Part shown: piece after piece, positions 36,205-48,600 of the stretch
Layout: the number at the start of each line of letters is the position of its first letter
How positions within the stretch are numbered: the first letter of the stretch is position 1
Assembly (NCBI GenBank): GCA_945643635.1
Contig: CALZFC010000267.1
Coordinates: forward strand, 558,001-622,000
Reading direction: 5' to 3'
Length of the DNA stretch: 64,000 nucleotides
DNA from: Allodiplogaster sudhausi
Lineage: Eukaryota; Nematoda; Chromadorea; Rhabditida; Diplogasteridae
Translations under genes and position numbers: made by a program
Notes under the pieces: generated by a model
Databases searched by the model: none
What the model was told of the DNA's origin: nothing
The model's input: only the letters and a program-made list of their open reading frames with translations

Positions 36205-36960
36205 ATAATTGATTCGAAAAACCTCAAAAAGACTCCGCGCGTTTCAAAGACGCAAGGGGGGCCTCAGAGATCAGACAAGAACACTGAACTACAAGAAAAA
36301 GACGTAATTCACTTAATGAAATCACATTACTAAGCTAAAACTCCCGAAATAAAACAAAAGATTCAAACGGATCGGTTTGAACGGGTTCAAACAGAAAGCA
36401 TAAAAAATAAAGAGAAAAAGGCTCAAGCAAAAAAAAATTTAAAAAAAATACTCGAAAACCTGTCAAAGCAAGCTGAAGAGACTCCGCGAGTCTCAAAACG
36501 CGAACCGCGCTCCGAGACCTGTCAACTACTCCGCACTGCAAGAAATGAAATGACATTCACTTAATGTAATCACATTATTAAGACAAAACTCCCGAAATAA
36601 AAAGAAAAGAATCAAATGGATCGGTTTAAACAGTTTCAAATAAAAAGCATAAAAATAAAGAGAAATAGGCTTTGCATACTCAAGCTAATGATAATAATAA
36701 TAATTTTAAAAAGAATCGACTAGAAAACCTGGAAGGGCAAGCTGATGAGACTCCGAGCGTTCCAAAGACGCGAAGGGGCCTCAGATACCAGGAAATACTC
36801 CAAACTACAAGAAAAGAAACGTCATTCACAAAATGTAATCCCATTACCAAGCTAAAACTCCCGAATAAATAAAACCATTCAAACGGATCGGTTTAACTGT
36901 TTCAAATAGAAAGCATCTTTACAAAACTGTTCAAACCGAAGAGAAATAGAGTTCCACATG
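36205..36960. repeat. Three diverged ~245-bp tandem repeats
   Basis: Each unit carries GACTCCG followed by a CGCGTTTCAAAGACGC-like stretch, then ACTACAAGAAA, CATTCACTTAATG, AAACTCCCGAA and CAAACGGATCGGTTT. Units begin near 36225, 36475 and 36745. They diverge by tens of percent, so they are old. No coding frame. Confidence 0.75.
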
Positions 36961-37019
36961 TGAAATACATCCTACTTGTTCTCAAAATAAGAACAATCAC
37001 GGATTGCCCACCTTACAAA

Positions 37020-37119
37020 TGGCAACTCCTACGTGATCCTTCCAGGCCAACAGCCCGCGTTCGCACCGCCCGACAAGGAGCAGCACCCGGTATCTTCGCT
37101 GCTGAAATATGATTATCAA
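37020..37119 (+). other. Orphan exon-like segment
   Basis: An open stretch reads NGNSYVILPGQQPAFAPPDK then EQHPVSSLLKYDYQ and stops at a GT donor (CAA|GTAAAA). The base composition is GC-rich like the real exons here. No partner exon was found; it could be a 5' exon of the channel gene downstream, a gene remnant, or chance. Confidence 0.3.
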
Positions 37120-37254
37120 GTAAAAAAAAAACTAAAACAAACACGGACAACAACAAAACAAGCTTTTAATTAGATCTCGTAGTAAAAGTTTGAAACATTC
37201 TTTTCTCCGTCCGTTAATTAGTTGTTTACGATCATCCCGTTAAATACCGTAAAA

Positions 37255-37412
37255 ATGTAAAACAATCCAAACAATTGCCTCGGACTGGATAGCGTGCAAA
37301 TTTGTAAAACAAATTGTTTGATATCCCAAACAATTTTTTTGAAACAATTGTTGTTTCAAACAATTCATCAAACAATCGTGCACCAAACAATGTTGTTTCA
37401 AACAATTTTTTT
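37255..37412. repeat. Cluster of AAACAAT/ATTGTTT palindromic units, third locus
   Basis: About ten CAAACAAT or ATTGTTT words in both orientations, e.g. GAAACAATTGTTGTTTC. Same family as 21229-21390, here outside the duplicated segment. Confidence 0.75.
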
Positions 37413-37538
37413 TTGTGTGCTCTCTCTCCTCCCTTCGTCGTCCTCGTCTTCTGCTTCATCTTTCGTCTATCTCCCTCTGGATAACTTCCATCCCTCCGCT
37501 TCTCATATGTATGTACTAAATGATTCCTTGCCTACCTG

Positions 37539-37584
<46 letters not shown>

Positions 37585-37835
37585 TCTCATTTAACCATCC
37601 ATTCCCTCGTTCTCCCTCCCTATCTCGCTTCTCCTTACTTTCTCCCTTCAGTCTGTCTCTCTTTCTCTGCTGCTACCTCTCGTCTCCCTCTCTTCTCTCT
37701 CTCCCTCTCCCTCCGATTCCACACTCATTCCATGTGCAGCCAGCTCAACGCTCACGTCCATCAAACACGGGCAACACGTCGGACGGTTAGTTCCCCCACG
37801 TTTAACATGTCTGCCAAGGCAGCATTTGAAGGGAC

Positions 37836-37872
<37 letters not shown>

Positions 37873-38835
37873 TTGGAAGTGTGCCAAGTCGCCTTTTGAA
37901 CCGGACATGCCATGCAAACGCAGAGGAAAAAGACAACTCGGCCAGACTTCATCTTAGAGCCTCTCTCTTTCTCTCCGTCTCTCTCTCTCTCTTCTCTCTC
38001 TCTCTTTCTCTCTCCGTCTCTCTTTCTCTCTTTCTCTCTCTCTCTTTATTCCTCTACCATTTTCACGTCATCTTACTCTCTCCATCATGTCCGTTCCCTG
38101 CATTGTCTCTCACCCTTTCAATCATCTCCATCCACCCCTCTCCCACTCTCTTTCAATCCTCTCCCTCTCTTCTACTCTCACTCAATTTCTTCTCTCTCTC
38201 TCCCTCTCTCTCTCATCCATCGCTCTCTCCCTATTGTTAGCCCACCCACCCCAAGTCAAGACCCGCCCTTTCTCTAATGTTCTCTTCTACACCCAAGAGA
38301 GAAAGTGCCTGACACGGACGCTTGAAATCCGTCCTTCGTCAATTTCTTTTTTATTTTTTTTTATTTTAATATATAATTTTTCCAATATTCTATCTTGCGC
38401 ACTTTAATTGATTTAATAGCTAGCTTTATTGTATTATCTAACTGAATGCTGTAAGGAGCGACGGATTTGAAATGTCGTATTTAAAATTCAGAATTTGTCG
38501 AGTTTCTGTCGCGTTGCAACTCGACTATGTGAGTAACCTCGTACTCCCCATCTTTCCATTCGCATTCTCAAAATTCTCCCTTTCTCTTGCTCTAACTCTC
38601 TCACTCTCTCTCGCTCTCACTCTCTCTTCCCATACTCTCTCCATTACGAGAATTAGAAAGAGAGAAAGAGAGAGAGAGAGAGAGATCTTTCATGCACATA
38701 TCGAAAATCTTGCTTTCTTTAATTGTATAAGAACGCGGTTGTTTTGACGGAAAGTCAAGCTGTCTCTTGTCTCCTACAGTACCCTTCTCTGCCTCTCGAT
38801 CGTGTCGGGACCGCCCGTGAGGTGGCTGGCGGCGC
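37413..38835. other. CT-rich region upstream of the channel gene
   Basis: Almost entirely (CT)n-type sequence (37540-37580, 37975-38060, 38570-38640) with a GA block at 37840-37870. Apparent open frames are Ser/Leu repeats from CT tracts and are not taken as genes. Probably includes the channel promoter. Confidence 0.5.
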
Positions 38836-41156
38836 ATGGCTGCGGAAAGGCTTAGGCTGGCCATGGCCGCACTGTCGCTTACGGTAGCCACCGCCCTCGT
38901 CATGGTCAACGAATCCGATGTGGACGATGTAGAAAAGATTCTCAGGAGCGTGCCCAACTACAATAGACACGCGTATCCGAATCAAAACCAAGGTCAGAGG
39001 CTCTTTCTTTCTTGTTTACGCTTCACTTTGTTTACGCTGCACTTTGTTTACGCGTAAACAAAACGTAAACAATGCTGTTGCTTACGTGTTATTTACAGTT
39101 ACAGTACCGCCAAATATGATGGAATCTAAAATCCACTAATAATATATTATTAAAATTCTCGTAAATTGCCTAAAAGCGTCTATTGTATAGGTCAAAATAT
39201 GTTTACATATGTAAGCGTTATTTTATTTATTTACTTATCGTACATGACATTAGCATATACATATACATATCTATAAATAAAAAGATGCATTTTTGCTCTC
39301 AAAAAGCTGTCTGCGGGGTTGTTTTTGTCTCTCAAAACAACCGTATTCTTTATTACTCTTCTGCAATCAAAGAAAGTGGCATCACGTGAAGATGTCTCGC
39401 TTTCTAATTCTCCTAATGGAATACTGCTGAAAAACATCCTTTGTTCGCAAGGATGTCGTCATGCTCATTGCCTTTATTTGAAATGAATGCTAAATGTATT
39501 TGGAAATAAACAATACTTATTACGTGAAACCCACTTTAATGTATATTTTATGTGTATTTTTTCTCTCTACAATTCTTCTCATCTTTCATTATTTTCTTTC
39601 CCTCATTACTTTCTCTCTGTAGGAAAGTTCTTGTGCGAAATTCTTGAACTAAAGTTCTCGTTCAAAATTTCTTGAACGAATGTTATTGTACAAAATTTCT
39701 TGAGCTAAAGTTCTTGTACAAAACTTTCTCTCTTCTTCTCTGCTTCCCTTCCTCAGTCTCTATTCATGCAGCTGTCTTCCCTTGCGCTATCGCTGTGTCC
39801 GGAAGAGAGCATACAAATGATTCCAACTATTTTGGCGCGCCCACCAGAAGTCGCCATAGGGATAGCGCATTAGGCGGACATGATCCTTTTGACTTTAGTA
39901 CTTCATATGTACTTCCCTCCCTCAGTCCTTCTTTCTCTCTGTCTCTCTCTCTCTCTGTCTCTATCTCTCTCTCTGTCTCTCTCTCTGTCTCTGTCTCTCT
40001 CTTTCTCTCGTTCGCTCGCTCAATGTGCTCTTTTCTTAGCCAACCCCTTTTTGTCCTCCAAACTCTCTTAGAATCTCAAGAGCCGAATACTCGGCCAGTG
40101 AGATCCATCACGGATGAGCCCCGCCATGTTGCTGACTTGGCATGAGGCAGATCCATGCGTGTGCATGGTCGGGTGAACGTGTCATATGCTGCAGCAGTTG
40201 ATTCCCGGAGGAGGAGAGTCAGGGATAGAGAGAGAGAGAGATGGCGAGAGAGAGTGAAGAGAGAGAGAAAAAGAGAGAGAGAGAGCGAGAGAGAAAGAGA
40301 GCGAGAGAGAGAAAGAGATCAAGAGAGAGCGAGAGAGAAAGCGAGAGAGAGAAGAGAGAGGGTGGGATGAAGAGAGGCAGGGACAGAGTAATAGAGATAG
40401 AGAAAGTGGCCTAGAACGAGATAGCACAAGTAAAAAGTGCACCAAGAGAGGGTTGAAAACGAGAGTAAAACCGCGCGAGATTGTGAAGAGTGAGAGGAAG
40501 CGAGGAGCAGAGAGCGAGAGTGTATAAGAGAGATGAGAGAGAGAAGAGAGTACCACGGATCTGCCACTCAAAATATGGTCACATATTTTCTTTGATGTAG
40601 TGTGTGTGTGGGTGGTACTCCCTCGATGCACGCTTTATTAGACAGCTAGATATAAATGTACATATGTACATACATACATACAAATGGATGTACATTAATT
40701 TTAGCTGCAAACTTGGCTCCGAGCCAACTTCTTCATAGATCTTCAAAACAGCCCTCAACGCCCACATTGAAATGGCTAACGCGCCCTGGAGACCGCGCAG
40801 TGTTAGAGAACAAATCATTTTTGATGAGTCAACACTAGCGCCGAGAGACAGAGACTGAGAGAGTAAGAGAACTTAGGATATTCATCAACTTCATGCATAT
40901 TTTGGTATCTCCTCTCTCTCTCTCTCTCTTTCCTCTCTCTGCTGTCCCTTGATTTCTCTCTTTCTCCTCTATCTCTTTCTCTCTCCCTGTCTCTTTCTCC
41001 CTCCATATAACAATTTCCTTCTAACTCGGATTTATTTATCTCTCTCTCAACAGTCTTTCGTAAATCATTCATGTAGGGCATGGAGCAATGCTGCATTAGA
41101 AATGACGTGAAAACTCGAAGAAGAAAAAAACAGATGGAAACAGCGATAAGAGAGAG

Positions 41157-41219
<63 letters not shown>

Positions 41220-41267
41220 AAGAGATAGAGAAAGAGAGAGAGAGAGAGAAAGAGAGAGAGATAGAGG

Positions 41268-41298
<31 letters not shown>

Positions 41299-42262
41299 TG
41301 AATGAACGAGTACCCATGAGCACAAGGTTGGTTGAAGACGCGGATTCTCGCACCGTGCTCAAGTTTCCGCACGGCAAGCAAACAGGACACGTCTGGCCAG
41401 CAGCAGCGGCATTTCCTTCTTCTCATCGAAGCGTAAATTTCTTCTCTCTCCCGCGGGGTTCTAGGCCCTGTGGTCGATGGCCCATCTCGACGTCTTGCTC
41501 TCAAAAGCGAATAACCGTACTTCTTCTTCTACCAAACTCTAGCCCCCACATATAATCAATAAAAATAGTTAGCCAACCTCGAGGGTGAGCATGAGAAGAA
41601 GAACGCAACGAAATATGTCTGTATGTAGACAAATGTAAATTCTCATCGGAAAGTTTAAGCAGACTTGAGAGAAAATGAACACGGTCATAAATGCAAGATC
41701 GATCTATGTACGATCTATGTATATAAACTATATTTACAGGATCTTACAGAATGCGGAGAGCAAGATTCAATATTCATTCATAGTAACTATTCGTATAGTT
41801 GATTTCTAATACATATTGATATTTATAAATATATTCCACTCACTAATAACGACTTTTCCTTATTGTTAGGCACTCATTTATTATATTATAAGCCTTCCTT
41901 TTCTGCTTTACTCTTTCTTTCAGCCGAGACATCTCCTTTTCTTCCTTTGCCCCTTTTGCCGGTTGCTCCCATGAGAGTGTTGCCTAACAATAAGAACTTA
42001 TGCACTTGCATGATATAACCCAAGAGCCTGTCGGCTCTTTTGCCTCCTCCTTATGCCTTTTCTCTCTCTCTGTCTCTCTCTTTTTCTCTTTTTCTCTCTC
42101 CTTCTCTCTTCTCATCCCTCACTCTCTCTCTCTTTCTCTCTTTTTCTTCCTCTTTCTCTCTTTCTTATTCTCTCTCTCTTTAGTTTACTTTCTATCTTGC
42201 TCCCCAGTCTCTCTCTATTTTCCTTCTTTGTTATTCTAATGATCATTCTCTCTGATTTTCTC

Positions 42263-42313
<51 letters not shown>

Positions 42314-43687
42314 ACATCTTTCTCGCACTCTCTTCCTCTCTTGCATTATTCCTCTTCTGCCCATATAACAAACACAGCCTGCTGCTGATATTCAATTTAT
42401 CCTATGCCAAGTAAGCTGCATATATTTCAAGCTGCTCCCTGAGGAGTTCTCTGTGGGCAGCGTTCACATTACACTTACTTTCTTTCTCCTCCTATTTATC
42501 TCTCTCATGTTGTCTCTCTCTCTCTCTCGCTCTCTCTCTCTATCTCTCGCTCCCTCAATCCCTATCTCGATTTCGTCTGTTCATTTTTTGTAGGATTAAG
42601 AGTACCAACCAATAATGCATTCACCAGCTGCGAGCCATCGCACCTCAAGTTCACTGGGTATACTGTAACTGCAAACCAACAACAACAACACATATAACAT
42701 CGTTATTTCTAACTATCATTTAAAGCTGTTAGATAGGAAAATTAGCTTGTTATGATTCTACTATAAAGCGACTGTGGCCATCGTTGAACAATGAATGCTT
42801 ATGGTTAAACGTGCACTTAAATAAACTCAAATTTTTTCTTATGTGATTAGATAGTCGTATCTCGGTGAATTCTATACGCTTGTTCTTTACGTATTACGGC
42901 GCGAATTCAAAATAAATATGGAACTTTTTTTGTTTTTGAAGAAGAAAAAAAAACATCTTCCGAAATGTGTTTTGCTGTAGTGTGCGACATTCTCAAAGGA
43001 GTTGTTTTAGGAAGGAGAATTTGCCTGATTCAATTGGGGTTCGTTCACAGGTGAATGTTTTCGTGTGGGGATAGAGGGAGGAATGACTGGAGCCCTAAGG
43101 TTTTTAGAAAGATGCACTTAAGATATTTCTCGTATTTTCGTCTTCACTCTTTATTTTCTTACACTTTCACCAGTGCCCTCTTTCACACTATGCTCGCTTT
43201 CTCTCTTCTCTCTCTATCTCTCTCTCTCTCTCTGCCTCACTCTCTCTATCTATCTTTCTCACTCTCTTCTTTCTCGTTCTCTCTCTCTCATTCTCTCCCT
43301 CTGACCAGCTTTGGCTGTCTCTCATTTTCTCTCCGGAACGTCATTTCACTTGTGTCACCACTCAAAATGCGGCCACAACGACGGACGATGATGAATGAGC
43401 CACCCAATTTGTCTCACTGGAATGTCCCTTTTCAATTTTCTCTCTATCTCTCTATCTCTCATTCACTATCGCTCTCTCTTCCATGGCCCTAGAAGTTTTT
43501 CTAAAAAATTTAAAAGCTTTGCAGCAATAGTCAGAAAAATAGCACATATGTTAGCTTGCAAAATAATTTATTCTTTGACCTGATAAATGTACTTAATGTC
43601 TTTTTGGTTTTTTTTTTGTATTTTTTGCTAGTAGTTGAAAAGGGCAGATGTAGCAGGAAAGTATGTCGGAAGGAGAAAGTGAAAGAT

Positions 43688-43725
<38 letters not shown>

Positions 43726-45603
43726 CTCCAGCGAAAGAGCGAGAGAGTTTAAAAGATAGAGAGGAGAGACACAATTAGTGCAAGAGCCTAATCTGTCCTT
43801 GTGTAATTATGTCTATTCTTGAGCTTCTTCCTTTATCTTCTTGTTCTTCTTGTTGAGAGACGCTTCTCTATGGGCCATTGCTTGCCACGTGCGGCACGGG
43901 TTAGAACACGAGTGAAGAGGTCGAAGATGGGGGGGGGAGTCTGGGAAAAGAGGGAAAGCGAGAGAGAGAAAGAGAGATAGAGAGAGATAGAGAGAGAGAG
44001 AGAGAAAAAGAGACGATATAATTAGAGAGCGCGAGAACTATATGCATAAATAGCGGAGAGAAAAAAGAATGTAAAGTCGATAAATCTCAAGAATGACGCA
44101 ATTCTTGAAGGATGAAAGAGGAATTTGGAAAAAAGAGCAGCACCCTACATTGTACGAGGTTCCGGATGCCAGCATTCAATTGTTGCGTGAAAGAGCGCTC
44201 AAATGGAAAGGGACATGAAAAACGGGTGAGCATTGAAAAAGGGAACACAAAAGAAGAAAAAGAAGAAAGTCGTGCAGAACACACCAATTACATGCTCTTC
44301 GACGCAAAGGACGCAACATTTCTTCTTTTTTCTCAGCTTCCTCGTTTTTCTAAAAGACTGCCTTTAAGCTGCACGCCTCACAATCAGTGTCATGGTTCGT
44401 GCTAAAATGTAGCCATTCAAATGAAACAAGATAAAGTACACAAATATTTCATTTGTGCAAATATAATTATCATTTACTACTTTCAACTACTTTTAGCATC
44501 ATCACAAGAAAATTTATCGAGCAAATTGTGCAAGAGATAATTGAAGATGACAAAATATTTTCAGATGATCCGACCATTATCAATATCCAGATGTACATTG
44601 AAGGAATGTCTTCGTTTCGCGCGCAGACAATGGTTTTCTTTTTGTTGTTTTCTCCTTTTTTAATTCCATGCCTCCCATTATTAAGATTAAAAAACAATTA
44701 TTCTTGTTGATAAAGATAGCATTTAAAAAAAAGTTTTTTTTGGAGTGTTATTTAGAAAGAAATGTTGATTTGGAGTGTTAGTTAAAAAGGTTGTAAAATG
44801 AGAGTGTGACTGACAGCCTTTAATTTTTTTAAATTATTAATTTAAAAAATTAATTAATCATGTTCTTAATTCTACCTCGTCATCACTACGATATAATCAT
44901 CGACTTTCTTCTCTTGCAGGACTTCATGCTGGACATCTACTTCCAGGAGAAGTGGGTCGACCCGCGCCTCGCACACAACAACACCAAGCGCATCTTGGTC
45001 AAGGTTAATTTTTACGAAAAATAAGGCAATTTTGTTCTCATTTAAAACAAATTGTCATTATTATTCGTTATTTTTCACGGAAATTTGGACAATATTGTGT
45101 CCCTTTAAAACACATTGTTTTTATTTGTTATCTTTTATTCAACATATACATAGGTTCAAAAACAATTTATCCTAGTACACTTTCACATTTCATGCTGTAA
45201 CTTGTATGTATGAACACATGTACATGTTTGCTCTTCTCCACACTTTCGAGGGGGCGGTGTGAAAATGTCGAAAACTTCCGTGTTTTGGCACAAGATTGAT
45301 ACTTCATATTTTGCCCCCTTTTGAGTTTCATCTGCTTCATCTTCTCATTCGTCTTTTTTCTCTTTTCTTTTCTGGCTTCTTTAACCAAAAACAAAAGCCG
45401 CGAATTTTGACACAAACACACAAATATATTTTTCTCTCTTACTCTGGATCACTTTCTCGCTCGTTCTCACTGACACCTCAGAGGCGACGAAAGGGCCGGG
45501 AAAAGCAGCACATTTATGACGAGAAGAGCCACCTGTTCAGAGAGGATTGATGAGAGAGAGAGAGAGGAGAGAGAGAGTGAGATAGAAAGAGAGAAAGAAA
45601 GAA

Positions 45604-45650
<47 letters not shown>

Positions 45651-48600
45651 TGGAATGGGGTCTATAGCCTCCAGGAGCCCTTTGACACATGATCTCTTGC
45701 ACTTTGGTGGCGTAACAAAAATATCACCACCACTGCCAATGGCATTCCTATTGTCGCACACACTCTCTAGGCTTCCATTTTTATGGTCCCTGGGCTTGAT
45801 CATCTCTCACTCTTTCTCGGTCTCTCCATTCTTTCCCGGTCTGTCGTTATCTTCCCTCATCTTTTTTTTTATTCAAAATCCCTATTTCTGAGAGCAAGGC
45901 CGAGTTCGCACAGTTTTACTACTAGCCAATCAACGAGATTCTATCTCTTTTTTTTTTAAAGATACCATAAACTTTCAATTCCTCTCCATATGTCTCTAAA
46001 GCTTCTATTTCTCTCTCTCTTCTCTTTTTCGTTCCCTTTCTCTCTCTATCCATTTCTCCCCATCCCACCACTGAGCAAGGGCAACAGCTGCGACACGAAA
46101 TTCAGAAGCAATTTGAAGCAGGGACCAGCCAAACGAAAAGACGAACATTCTGAAACAAAAGCGCAAACATTTTTGTACTAGACTCATGGCTGATTAAGTA
46201 AAAATAGTATTTGAATCTTATCCAAACTATCTTTATATAACTCGACTCTCCCATCTTCTTTCACGCTCTCTCGCTTCTCGATCTCACCATCTCTCTCTCT
46301 CTCTCGCTTTCTCTCTCTCTCTCTCGCTTTCTCTCTCTCTCGTTTCTCTCTTTCTCTCTCTTTCTCTTTCACTCTCTCTCTCGCTTTCTCTCTCTCCTTC
46401 CTTTTTCCAGGATCCTGCGCTTTTTTCCCTTATCTGGCATCCCGATCTCTACTTCGCGAATGCGCGAACCGCCGAATTCCATCACGTCACGCGGCCCAAC
46501 TTCCTCGTCTGGATCTATCCAAATGGCACTGTGTGGTACGACTGCAGGTTGGCATAAGCTTTCGTTGAATCGCTGATTTTTAAGGAACACGAAACTCATT
46601 GTCAGGAAAAAGGGCGCGAATTCAAAAGCGAATTTTGGATCCTTTAGAATTCTTTCTATTATTGATTGTTTTCATCTTTTCCTACAAAAATAAAAAAAAA
46701 GCTTTTATTTATTTCCACCATTTCAGGGTGTCGATGACTGCGATCTGCATGCAGAACCTCGCGCGCTATCCGCTCGACTCTCAACGGTGCACTCTGCGCA
46801 TTCTGAGTTGTGCGTTTTTGCGGCTACCGTATCGTTATAGGCTTAAGCACCATTAAAGTGGAATTGGTCGTACCACAAAAGTTTCTAGTATACGGTGGCA
46901 GGTTATTTCTGCTTCAGACGCCTACGACAACGAGCAGGTGCTCATCGAGTGGAATGGCGAGAATGCGATCGAGACGAATGCGGAGATTCGCATGCCCGAC
47001 ATGAGGCTCAGGCGGATCCGGCAGAACCTCCGGAACGACACGTACGCCACGGGTACGGTAGGGGTACGGTGGGGCAACGAGGGTACGCTAGGACGAGATG
47101 GCAATAGAGCTAGCGAGATATCAACGATTTGGTAGTTAGGCGTGCTCATCCCACTTTTATTACTCACTGTACTATAATAAAAGGAAGAAAGAAAGGAAAA
47201 GATACAAATAACTATTGCGTCATCACAATGTGGCTAAAGTAGGCGTTTTTTACCTAATCGTACATAATGTACTATTATGATTTGTTTTTCAAAAGTAAAA
47301 TAAAATTTATAAATAAAATTGAAGGAATCTGGTCGTGCGCGACAGCAGAATTCATCGTCGACAGAGAAATCATGCATCACATCATTCAGTCATACGTGCC
47401 GACGGCGCTCATCGTTGTAAGATACACATATTTAATATTTTTATTTTTATTTTTATTTTTATTTTTATTTTTATTTTATAACAAATTATTCTTCGGTCAT
47501 GACCTTTCTTTGCTCAAATTGGAAGAAGATCAAAAAGAATTTAGTTTCTAAATATTTGCTTTAATCTATTTTTTTTTCTAGCAACAATCAGTGTTTTTCT
47601 ACATCTCGTTCACAACTTATTTCTAGGACTTCTTTCAAATGCTTGTTTTTCGGTTGGGATCATTTTGATTGCGATCTTTTGGTTGAGATAATTGTGGTTG
47701 GCATTTGCTTTGTTGCGATTGTTTTGGCTTCAAATGCTTTCCGAACTTTCATGTACTCATTGCGAAATATCTTTGAACCTTCAACGCATCATTTCTGTGC
47801 TTCCTGCTTCAATGCAACCACAATGTGGCCACGAGAAGTCAACCTCTATTCTCACACTCTACTTCTATGTTTCTCTCTCTCTCTCTCTCTCTCGCCTTCT
47901 CTCAATTTCTCTGTCTCTCTCTCTCTGTCTCTCTCTCTCTCTCTCTGATCTTCCCCTCTCTTTCGCTTCTATTTTGTTCAAAGTCGAGTTCGCGTACGCG
48001 AAACATGAGCCGGCCAACTTCGCGCCTCTCATTTGTGCAAAAGAAGAAAAGTGATCTTGGAAAGCGGTGTATTTGTGAGCGAGAAATTCTTTACTTCTTT
48101 ACCTTAAGCTCTTTCACGTGGCCACAAAGTTTGAAAAATTCGATGCGCTTCTGACGAAAGCACACAAAAAGTGCAACGAATTATGAGAAAAAATACATTC
48201 TCGGGGGGACAGCCAAGCCACTTTTTTTGATCGGTAATCGAATGCATACTTCAATGGGACTTCAATTTAGAAAGCATTTGTTTACTTGTGGAAATAAACT
48301 AGTTGTATGCAGTAATGACTAGAACAATGAATAAGTCATTAGGTTTTATATTTAATATGGATATATTTGAAAAAAATAAATACATATAACATTAGATACT
48401 ATTATTTGCTTATAAATAATCTGCACAATTCAGGTGATCTCATGGTTCTCCTTCTGGCTGGATGTCGAAGCAGTGCCGGGTCGAGTGTCGCTCGCCATCA
48501 CGACGCTGCTGACGCTGGCGACGCAAAGTAGTGCTGCTCGCATGGCACTACCGCAGGCATGTTGAGAAAAAAAAATCAGGCAAAATTTCTGCGTTCGGGG

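Noticed and set aside
39183..39437. Short frames of ~68 codons in channel intron 1
   Set aside because: AT-rich, no splice context, overlapping on both strands.
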